Below, one piece after another: positions 15,891 to 22,831 of a DNA stretch of 32,165 nt. A program made the translations under genes and the position numbers. Origin of the DNA: Novosphingobium sp. ERN07 (lineage in GTDB: Bacteria; Pseudomonadota; Alphaproteobacteria; Sphingomonadales; Sphingomonadaceae); contig NZ_JABAID010000029.1 of NCBI RefSeq assembly GCF_012641335.1, positions 1 to 32,165 of the forward strand, given 5' to 3'. Position 1 is the stretch's first letter. Every line of letters begins with the position of its first letter. The notes beneath the pieces are model-generated. The model was not told the DNA's origin. It did not search any database and saw only the letters and a program-made list of their open reading frames with translations.

Positions 15891-17425
15891 CTGTGGTGCG
15901 GATCAGCGACGATGCGCTGGCGCTGGCTTGTGGCGCAGACGAGGTTGCCGCAGCGTTTGCGGCGGCAGGCTGTGCGGTTGAGCGCGTTTCGTCTTGGGGA
16001 ATGCACTGGCTGGAGCCGCTGGCCGAGATCGACGGGGTTGGTTTCGGGCCGCTGGATGTCGCAGATGTGGCGGCGGTGCTGGATGGCACTTCGGCCAAGG
16101 CTATCGGTGCTATCGAGCGGCACCCCTTTATCGCCCGGCAACAGCGCTTCACCTTTGCGCGTGCCGGCAAGACGCGGCCCTTGAACCTTGAGGACTATGC
16201 CGCGCATGGTGGCTGGCAGGGCCTCGCTAAGGCGCGGGAAATCGGCCCTGAGGCGACGATTGCGCAAGTGACCGAATCGGGCCTGCGCGGGCGTGGCGGC
16301 GCGGGCTTTCCAGCGGGCATCAAGTGGACCACCGTGGCCAAGGCTGCGGAGACCCGCAAATACATCGTCTGCAACGCCGATGAAGGCGATAGCGCGACCT
16401 TTGCCGACCGCATGGTGATGGAGGGCGACCCTTTCATGCTGATCGAAGGTATGGCGATTGCGGCCCATGCTGTCGGCGCGCAGAAGGGCTATGTCTATAT
16501 CCGCAGCGAATATCCGCACGCGATAGCCAAGATGGAAGCGGCGGTGCGCGCCTGTGCGCATCTGGTCGCGCCGTTTGAACTGGAAGTGCGCGTCGGCGCG
16601 GGGGCCTATGTCTGTGGCGAGGAAACGTCGCTGCTGAATTCGCTTGAGGGCAAACGCGGCGAAGTGCGGGCCAAGCCTCCACTGCCTGCGCTGGAAGGGC
16701 TGTTCGGCAAGCCGACCGTGGTCAACAACGTGCTGACGCTGGCGGCGGTGCCGTGGATCACGGCAAACGGCGCGGCGGCCTATGCTGCGGTCGGGTTCGG
16801 GCGGTCGAAGGGCACTATGCCGATCCAGATCGCGGGTAATGTGAAGCACGGTGGCCTGTTCGAAGTGGGCTTTGGCATCACACTGGGCGAACTGGTGGAT
16901 GAGATCGGCGGCGGCACGGCTTCGGGCCGTCCGGTGCGTGCAGTGCAGGTGGGAGGGCCGCTGGGAGCCTATCACGCGCGGTCCGATTTCCACTTGCCGT
17001 TCGATTATGAAGCCTTTGCGGCGGCGGACGGGTTGATTGGCCATGCCGGGATCACGGTGTTCGATGAAACAGCGGACATGAGCGCGCAGGCGCGGTTCGC
17101 GATGGAATTCTGTGCGGTGGAATCGTGCGGCAAATGCACGCCCTGCCGCATCGGTTCGACGCGCGGGGTGGAACTCATCGACCGTATTCGCGCGCGGTCC
17201 GGGCGTGCGCCGGATCGCGTGGAAGCGCTGCCGCAGATGCACAACGCCCGCAAGGCAGAGCGTTCGCTGGCGGACGAGATCGTGCTGCTTGAAGACTTGT
17301 GCGAGACGATGAAGTTCGGCTCACTCTGCGCTTTGGGTGGGTTCACGCCTTATCCGGTGTTGTCGGCGCTGCGGAACTTCCCGGAAGATTTCGGGGCGGA
17401 TGCGGAAAGGCAGGCAGCGGAGTGA
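15887..17425 (+). CDS. fdsB: NAD-dependent formate dehydrogenase, beta (diaphorase) subunit
   Basis: A 512-residue NuoF-like protein with an N-terminal thioredoxin-like region (about 1-110). The NADH/FMN-binding block is GLRGRGGAGFPAGIKW (about 129-144), then YVCGEETSLLNSLEGKRGEVR with KPPLP, and VVNNVLTLA. The [4Fe-4S] motif is ESCGKCTPCRIGSTRG (about 411-426) with the fourth cysteine Cys481 (SLCALGG). It takes electrons from the FdsA clusters via FMN to NAD+. The start at 15887 overlaps the fdsG stop; open sequence further upstream belongs to another frame of fdsG. Its end overlaps the GTG start of mobA. Confidence 0.93.
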   Translation: MTVVRISDDALALACGADEVAAAFAAAGCAVERVSSWGMHWLEPLAEIDGVGFGPLDVADVAAVLDGTSAKAIGAIERHPFIARQQRFTFARAGKTRPLNLEDYAAHGGWQGLAKAREIGPEATIAQVTESGLRGRGGAGFPAGIKWTTVAKAAETRKYIVCNADEGDSATFADRMVMEGDPFMLIEGMAIAAHAVGAQKGYVYIRSEYPHAIAKMEAAVRACAHLVAPFELEVRVGAGAYVCGEETSLLNSLEGKRGEVRAKPPLPALEGLFGKPTVVNNVLTLAAVPWITANGAAAYAAVGFGRSKGTMPIQIAGNVKHGGLFEVGFGITLGELVDEIGGGTASGRPVRAVQVGGPLGAYHARSDFHLPFDYEAFAAADGLIGHAGITVFDETADMSAQARFAMEFCAVESCGKCTPCRIGSTRGVELIDRIRARSGRAPDRVEALPQMHNARKAERSLADEIVLLEDLCETMKFGSLCALGGFTPYPVLSALRNFPEDFGADAERQAAE

Positions 17426-17955
17426 TCCTCGGCGCGGTCCTTGCCGGTGGCAGGTCTATCCGTTTCGGCAGCGACAAGGCGCTGGCGGAGCTGGGCGGAC
17501 GCACGCTGCTGGCGCGGGCGGTTGAGGCGCTTGAGGCGCATTGCGATGCTGTAGTCGTGGTGGGCCGCGAGACGGCACCTGCGCCCACTTTGCCCGATTG
17601 GCCGCGCGCCGATATGGGGCCGCTGGGCGGGATTGCCGCCGCGCTACACCACGCACGCGACGCGGGTTATGACCAAGTGCTGACCTGTTCGGTGGACAGT
17701 GTAGGCTTGGGCGACGATCTGCTGGCGCAATTGCGCCCGGCGCCTGCCTATTGCGAGGATCAGCCCGTCATCGGTCTGTGGCCTGCGCAGGCATCCGCCA
17801 CGCTTGATGCACTGCTGACCGGCGATGGCCGCCATTCGATGCGGGCCTTTGCGACAAGCATCGGCGCACGGGCGGTGCGGTTTTCGGAAATTCCTGATAA
17901 TATCAATACACCGGCAGACTTTGAGTCTGCGGAGAGGCGATCGCATGGGCTATGA
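17422..17955 (+). CDS. mobA: Molybdenum cofactor guanylyltransferase
   Basis: A 177-residue nucleotidyltransferase. The N-terminal LAGGRSIRFGSDKAL (about 7-21) is the MobA GTP-binding signature (consensus LAGG.S.RMG.DKAL), followed by MGPLGGIAAALHHA and the metal-site region TCSVDSVGLGDDLL, in place of the usual CD.PF.P. It attaches GMP to molybdopterin to build the bis-MGD cofactor needed by FdsA. The start is GTG 17422, overlapping the fdsB stop, and the end overlaps fdsA by 11 bases. A shared role with formate dehydrogenase is therefore built into the operon. The variation at the aspartate motif (VDSV) could mean altered activity; a MobA/MocA-type choice of nucleotide cannot be settled by eye. 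Confidence 0.88.
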   Translation: MILGAVLAGGRSIRFGSDKALAELGGRTLLARAVEALEAHCDAVVVVGRETAPAPTLPDWPRADMGPLGGIAAALHHARDAGYDQVLTCSVDSVGLGDDLLAQLRPAPAYCEDQPVIGLWPAQASATLDALLTGDGRHSMRAFATSIGARAVRFSEIPDNINTPADFESAERRSHGL

Positions 17956-20797
17956 ACGTCAGGCAGATTTCGGCACGCCGGAGGTCCGTTCGGACACGGC
18001 AGTGACCTGCTTTATCGACGGACGCGAGGTTACGGTTCCGGCAGGCACCACCGTGATGCGCGCCGCTGCGCTCACTGGTGGGTCCATCCCGAAACTGTGT
18101 GCGACAGACAATCTCAAACAATTCGGATCGTGCCGCCTGTGTCTGGTCGAGATCGACGGGATGCGCGGCACGCCCGCAAGCTGCACCACGCCGGTGGCAG
18201 AAGGGATGCAGGTTCACACGCAAACGCCGAAGCTGCAGAAGCTGCGCAAGGGCGTGATGGAACTCTACATTTCCGATCACCCGCTCGATTGCCTGACCTG
18301 TAGCGCCAACAACGATTGCGAGCTTCAGGATCAGGCCGCCGCCGTTGGCCTGCGCGATGTGCGCTATGGCTATGAAGGCGAGAACCATCTGGGCGAGAAG
18401 CCCGACATCTCGAACCCCTATTTCGATTTCGATCCCAGCAAGTGCATCGTCTGTTCGCGCTGTGTGCGGGCCTGCGATGAAGTACAGGGTACGCTGGCGC
18501 TGACCATCGATGGGCGCGGGTTTGAATCGAAGGTCTCGGCGGGGCTTACGTCCGACAGCTTCCTGTCTTCCGAATGCGTTTCGTGCGGGGCTTGCGTGCA
18601 GGCCTGCCCGACCGCAACCTTGCAGGAAAAGGCGGTCAAGGAGATCGGCAAGCCCGAACGCGCGGTCGTTACGACATGCGCCTATTGCGGTGTCGGCTGC
18701 ACGTTCCGCGCCGAAATGCGCGGCGAACAGGTGGTGCGCATGGTGCCGTGGAAGGACGGCAAGGCCAATCGCGGGCATTCCTGCGTCAAAGGCCGCTTTG
18801 CCTGGGGCTATGCCCAGCATCAGGAGCGCGTGCTTTCTCCGATGATCCGCGAGAGCATCGACCAGCCCTGGCGCGAGGTTTCGTGGGAAGAGGCGCTGTC
18901 GTACACCGCGCGTGAGATAAACCGCATTCGTGACAAGTATGGCCGCAACGCGCTGGGTGGCATCGTGTCGAGCCGCTGCACCAATGAGGAGGGCTTCCTT
19001 GTCCAGAAGCTGGTCCGCGCAGGGTTTGGCACCAACAATGTCGATACTTGCGCCCGCGTGTGCCATTCGCCCACCGGCTATGGCCTGAAGACCACCTTTG
19101 GCACCTCGGCAGGCACGCAGGATTTCGACAGCGTGGAAGACAGCGACGTGATGCTGGTGATCGGCGCGAACCCGACCGATGGGCATCCCGTCTTTGCCAG
19201 CCGCATGAAGCGACGGTTGCGACAGGGCGCTAAGCTCATCGTGATCGATCCGCGCCGCACCGACCTTGTACGCTCGCCCCATATCGAGGCCGACTTCCAT
19301 CTGCCTTTGCGCCCCGGCACCAACGTGGCTATCCTGACGGCGCTGGCCCATGTGATCGTGACTGAGGGACTGGCCGACGAGGCATTCATCCGTGAACGCT
19401 GCGATTGGGATGAATATCAGCATTGGGCCGAATTCGTTTCGGCAGAGCGCAATAGCCCGGAATTTCTCGCACCCGTGATTGGTGTCGATGCTGAGGCCAT
19501 TCGCGGCGCGGCACGCCTGTTTGCGACGGGTGGCAACGGGGCGATCTACTATGGCTTGGGTGTGACCGAGCATAGCCAAGGTTCTTCGACCGTTATGGCG
19601 ATTGCCAATCTGGCAATGGTCACGGGCAACATCGGACGGCGCGGCGTGGGCGTGAATCCCCTGCGCGGCCAAAACAACGTGCAGGGCGCCTGCGACATGG
19701 GCAGCTTCCCGCACGAACTTTCCGGCTACCGCCACGTTTCCGATGCCGCCACGCGCGCGCTGTTCGAAAGCGAATGGGGCGTGCCGATTGACCCCGAACC
19801 GGGCCTGCGCATCCCCAACATGCTTGATGCGGCGACCGACGGTGAGTTCAAGGCGATCTACATTCAGGGCGAGGACATCCTTCAGTCCGATCCCGATACC
19901 AAGCACGTTGCGGCGGGCCTTGCCGCGATGGAATGCGTAATCGTCCACGACCTGTTCCTGAATGAGACGGCGAACTACGCGCACGTTTTCCTGCCGGGAT
20001 CGACCTTCCTCGAAAAGAACGGCACTTTCACCAACGCCGAACGCCGTATCCAGCCGGTGCGCAAGGTGATGGAGCCGCTCAATGGCTATGAGGACTGGGA
20101 AGTCACGCAGGAACTGGCCCGCGCTGTGGGGCTGGACTGGAACTACACGCACCCATCCGAGATCATGGACGAGATCGCGCGCCTTACGCCGACCTTTGCG
20201 GGGGTGAACTACGCTCGGCTCGATGCTGAAGGTTCACTGCAGTGGCCGGTGAATGACACAGCGCCCGATGGCAGCCCGATCATGCACATCGATGGCTTCG
20301 TGCGCGGTAAGGGCAAGTTCGTGGTGACGGACTATGTGCCCACCGACGAGCGAACTGGCCCGCGCTTCCCGTTGTTGCTCACGACGGGGCGCATCCTTTC
20401 GCAATACAATGTGGGGGCGCAGACCCGGCGCACGGCCAACACCGTGTGGTACCCGGAAGACGTGCTGGAAATTCACCCTACCGATGCCGAAAATCGCGGG
20501 TTGAAATCGGGCGACTGGGTGAAACTGGCAAGCCGGTCTGGCGAGACGACGCTGCGCGCAACGGTGACTGATCGCGTGGCGCCTGGCGTGGTCTACACCA
20601 CCTTCCACCACCCTGCCACGCAGGCAAACGTCGTCACCACCGACTATTCCGATTGGGCGACCAATTGCCCGGAATACAAGGTCACTGCGGTGCAGATCAC
20701 GCCCAGCAACGGTCCGTCCGAATGGCAGGAGGATTACGAAGCGCAGGCCACCCGCTCCCGCCGGATCGCTGGCACCGCGATGGAGCCTGCCGAATGA
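17945..20797 (+). CDS. fdsA: NAD-dependent formate dehydrogenase, alpha (molybdenum) subunit
   Basis: A 950-residue catalytic subunit. It has a ferredoxin-like [2Fe-2S] domain (about 18-95, with CATDNLKQFGSCRLC), a His/Cys cluster region (HPLDCLTCSANNDC), two [4Fe-4S] motifs (CIVCSRCVRAC, CVSCGACVQAC) to about residue 220, and a Mo-bisMGD oxidoreductase domain from CAYCGVGC (Cys245) onward. The catalytic residue is Cys373 followed by His374 (ARVCHSPTGYG), with conserved Arg574 (NPLRGQNNVQG). Their 201-residue spacing equals that of Cys386 and Arg587 in the Rhodobacter capsulatus enzyme. It is a cysteine, not selenocysteine, enzyme. GGAGAGG precedes ATG 17945. It oxidises formate to CO2 in the cytoplasm. 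Confidence 0.95.
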   Translation: MGYERQADFGTPEVRSDTAVTCFIDGREVTVPAGTTVMRAAALTGGSIPKLCATDNLKQFGSCRLCLVEIDGMRGTPASCTTPVAEGMQVHTQTPKLQKLRKGVMELYISDHPLDCLTCSANNDCELQDQAAAVGLRDVRYGYEGENHLGEKPDISNPYFDFDPSKCIVCSRCVRACDEVQGTLALTIDGRGFESKVSAGLTSDSFLSSECVSCGACVQACPTATLQEKAVKEIGKPERAVVTTCAYCGVGCTFRAEMRGEQVVRMVPWKDGKANRGHSCVKGRFAWGYAQHQERVLSPMIRESIDQPWREVSWEEALSYTAREINRIRDKYGRNALGGIVSSRCTNEEGFLVQKLVRAGFGTNNVDTCARVCHSPTGYGLKTTFGTSAGTQDFDSVEDSDVMLVIGANPTDGHPVFASRMKRRLRQGAKLIVIDPRRTDLVRSPHIEADFHLPLRPGTNVAILTALAHVIVTEGLADEAFIRERCDWDEYQHWAEFVSAERNSPEFLAPVIGVDAEAIRGAARLFATGGNGAIYYGLGVTEHSQGSSTVMAIANLAMVTGNIGRRGVGVNPLRGQNNVQGACDMGSFPHELSGYRHVSDAATRALFESEWGVPIDPEPGLRIPNMLDAATDGEFKAIYIQGEDILQSDPDTKHVAAGLAAMECVIVHDLFLNETANYAHVFLPGSTFLEKNGTFTNAERRIQPVRKVMEPLNGYEDWEVTQELARAVGLDWNYTHPSEIMDEIARLTPTFAGVNYARLDAEGSLQWPVNDTAPDGSPIMHIDGFVRGKGKFVVTDYVPTDERTGPRFPLLLTTGRILSQYNVGAQTRRTANTVWYPEDVLEIHPTDAENRGLKSGDWVKLASRSGETTLRATVTDRVAPGVVYTTFHHPATQANVVTTDYSDWATNCPEYKVTAVQITPSNGPSEWQEDYEAQATRSRRIAGTAMEPAE

Positions 20798-21060
20798 GCG
20801 GCCACACGGCAGACAAGCTGACCTACATGGCCAACCAGATCGCGCGCAACATGGGGCATGACGAAGCACCCGTGGCTTCGGTCGCGGACCATATCGTCGC
20901 GTTCTGGACACCGCGCATGATCGGTATGCTGCTGGCAGAGCAGGGTGCCGGACTTGATCCCATCGCTGCGGACGCCATGACGCGCATCGCGGCAGGGCGC
21001 ATTCCGCCACCGCAGACCCGCGCAACCGACCCTGCGGTGCATGGCTCCGATGCCGGTTGA
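20794..21060 (+). CDS. fdsD: Formate dehydrogenase delta subunit
   Basis: An 88-residue helical protein. The pattern KLTYMANQIARNMGHDEAPVASVADHIVAFWTPRMI and a C-terminal half ending in LDPIAADAM match FdsD, the small subunit encoded after fdsA/fdsC in other bacteria and needed for full enzyme assembly. It starts at ATG 20794 overlapping the fdsA stop; the open frame before it lies within fdsA in another frame. It overlaps fdhD by 20 bases. The role in complex maturation or stability is known from the family, not from this sequence. Confidence 0.88.
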   Translation: MSGHTADKLTYMANQIARNMGHDEAPVASVADHIVAFWTPRMIGMLLAEQGAGLDPIAADAMTRIAAGRIPPPQTRATDPAVHGSDAG

Positions 21061-21835
21061 AGGCGCGCGGGACTTTTCATTCCGCGAGCACTTTGCCGAT
21101 GGGCGGCCTGCTCGGCAGATGGAACGCGCGCTGATCGAAGAAGCGCCGGTGGCGATAGAGATCAACGGCATCGGCTATGCCGTGATGATGGCAACGCCGA
21201 CCGATCTTGAGGATTATGCGCTGGGCTTCTGCCTTTCCGAGCAGTTGATCGCCTCGCCAGCGGAGTTCCTCTCTGCGGACGCTGCGCCGGTGGAGGCGGG
21301 CGGATGGATGCTGCGGGTGCAACTTGCGGCTTCAGGTGCCGGGCCTTTGCTGGAAAGGGCGCGGCTCAGACTGGCCGAAGGCAGTTGCGGGCTGTGCGGG
21401 ATCGAAAGCTTGGAACAGGTGATGCGGCCCTTGTCTCCGGTGACGGCCAAGCTTGACGTTGAACCCGCCGCGCTGTTTCGTGCCGTTGAAGCGCTGGGTG
21501 ATCATCAGGTGCTGGGGCGTGAAACGCGCGCTGCACACGCGGCAGCGCTTTGCACGCCCGATGGCGCGATCAAGTTGGTGCGCGAAGATGTTGGACGACA
21601 CAATGCGTTCGATAAGCTGCTCGGCGCGGGCGCGCGGGCGAGCCTCGATCCGGCAAGTCATTTCGTGCTGCTGACCGCGCGTTGCAGCTTCGAACTGGTG
21701 CAAAAAGCCGTCATCGCGGGGGTTCCGCTGTTGGCAACGATTTCGGCTGCATCAACGCTGGCGGTCGAACAGGCGGCATCGCATGGGCTGCGGCTGATCA
21801 GCCTTGCGCGAGAAGACAGCCTGCTTCAGGCCTGA
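21041..21835 (+). CDS. fdhD: FdhD/FdsC-type formate dehydrogenase sulfurtransferase
   Basis: A 264-residue protein with the FdhD signature CGLCG (Cys116, Cys119), N-terminal EAPVAIEINGIGYAVMMATP and LGFCLSEQLI, and a C-terminal VREDVGRHNAFDKLLG plus LTARCSFELVQKA. The family moves sulfur from a cysteine desulfurase to the Mo cofactor of formate dehydrogenase and loads it into the enzyme. In other fds operons the equivalent gene is fdsC and sits before fdsD; here it follows fdsD and overlaps it. ATG 21041 or 21050 could be the start; neither has a strong ribosome-binding site, suggesting coupling to fdsD translation. Confidence 0.93.
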   Translation: MAPMPVEGARDFSFREHFADGRPARQMERALIEEAPVAIEINGIGYAVMMATPTDLEDYALGFCLSEQLIASPAEFLSADAAPVEAGGWMLRVQLAASGAGPLLERARLRLAEGSCGLCGIESLEQVMRPLSPVTAKLDVEPAALFRAVEALGDHQVLGRETRAAHAAALCTPDGAIKLVREDVGRHNAFDKLLGAGARASLDPASHFVLLTARCSFELVQKAVIAGVPLLATISAASTLAVEQAASHGLRLISLAREDSLLQA

Positions 21836-21858
21836 CGCATCCGAGGCAGACCAATCCT

Positions 21859-22632
21859 TTGAAGCGGACGCAGCGTGATCTGCGTTATGTTGCCGTGGTG
21901 GGTGAGCAACAATCCGATTCGCAGCGTTATGCCGACCAGACGGGTTCGGGCCGCAATCGCGTGGCTGCCACAGGGCTGGCGGTGGTCCTGCATTTGCTGG
22001 TGTTGTGGGGCGTGGTGCACGGCTTTGGCGGGGTGCCAGTGCTGCCTTTGCTTGAGCGGGACCGCTTCACCACGCAGACGTTCGACGTGCCGCTGGAAAA
22101 GCCCAAGCCGAGTCCGACCGCGCCCGATCCCGCGGGAGCGTCAGGCGAGGAGGGCAATAAGGCGATTGCCAAACCCGTGGTGGCAAAGGCGCGCGTTCCG
22201 GCCAAGAAACAGCCCGCTCCGCCGGTAGAGTCTACCGGAACGGCAGACCGCTCTGGCGCGGCGGCACAGGGGCAGGGCACGGGCGGCGGCGGTGAAGGCG
22301 TGGGCACCGGCAGTGGTGCCAGCGGTAACGGATCGGGCGGTGGGCTGGCGCGCAAGGCTGAAAAGATCGCGGGCGATATCCGCTCGACCCGCGATTATCC
22401 TGCCGCCAGCCAGCAGGCCCGCATCGGCAAGCGTGTCGTGATCCTGCTGACGGTTGAGGCGGATGGGCGCGTTTCGGACTGCAAGATATGGCGGGCCAGC
22501 GGCGTGCCGGAAGCCGACGCGGTGACCTGCAAACTGGCGAGGGAACGCTTCCGCTTTCGCCCGGCGACGGATGCAGAAGGCAATCCCGTTGCGTCCAGTT
22601 ATGGCTGGGAGCAACGCTGGTTCGCCCCCTGA
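21859..22632 (+). CDS. TonB-like energy transducer
   Basis: About 257 residues with one N-terminal membrane helix (ATGLAVVLHLLVLWGVV), a periplasmic Pro/Lys/Gly-rich linker (EKPKPSPTAPDPAG, then long Gly/Ser runs), and a C-terminal TonB domain: IGKRVVILLTVEADGRVSDCKIWRASG...DAVTCKLARERFRF. TonB proteins couple inner-membrane ExbBD energy to outer-membrane receptors. No exbB/exbD is near, so it is probably one of several TonBs, as is common in sphingomonads. The start is unclear: TTG 21859 has GAGGCAG upstream and GTG 21895 or 21898 are alternatives; no in-frame ATG precedes the helix after the fdhD stop. It lies 24 bases after fdhD and may read through from that operon. Confidence 0.75.
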   Translation: MKRTQRDLRYVAVVGEQQSDSQRYADQTGSGRNRVAATGLAVVLHLLVLWGVVHGFGGVPVLPLLERDRFTTQTFDVPLEKPKPSPTAPDPAGASGEEGNKAIAKPVVAKARVPAKKQPAPPVESTGTADRSGAAAQGQGTGGGGEGVGTGSGASGNGSGGGLARKAEKIAGDIRSTRDYPAASQQARIGKRVVILLTVEADGRVSDCKIWRASGVPEADAVTCKLARERFRFRPATDAEGNPVASSYGWEQRWFAP

Positions 22633-22633
22633 T

Positions 22634-22743
22634 ATTGCAGCGCAAATACCGGTAAAATGCGGCTGCGTCGCGCCAAAGCGATGAGTTGCCACGCATTTGC
22701 GATGGGAGACAAGCGAAGATTGCTGTTTTTGTTGCGCTGCAAT
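22634..22743. repeat. 12-bp inverted repeat, 86 bp apart, before the glycosyltransferase gene
   Basis: ATTGCAGCGCAA (22634-22645) and its exact reverse complement TTGCGCTGCAAT (22732-22743) flank a short GC-rich segment with no supported gene. The right arm continues as TTGCGCTGCAATGCAA, itself a partial palindrome (TTGC...GCAA). Two copies of one operator bound by a dimer and joined by looping, or a small mobile element, would both fit. Confidence 0.45.
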
Positions 22744-22831
22744 GCAACCGGATTGCCCGGCCAGCGTTCATTCAGGGAGCGTACAAATCCAGCCACACGG
22801 CTGGCGTACCGTTTTCGGGAAACCCCTTCGC

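Noticed and set aside
15782..17242. Long minus-strand open frame opposite fdsB
   Set aside because: The plus strand encodes a clear NuoF-like protein; the reverse product has no family features.
19052..19075. Selenocysteine at the FdsA active site
   Set aside because: The catalytic codon is TGC (Cys373), not TGA.
17903..20152. Very long open frame on the minus strand opposite fdsA
   Set aside because: It is the mirror of a high-GC gene with strong family motifs on the plus strand; its own translation is Arg/His-rich with no recognisable domain and no ribosome-binding site.
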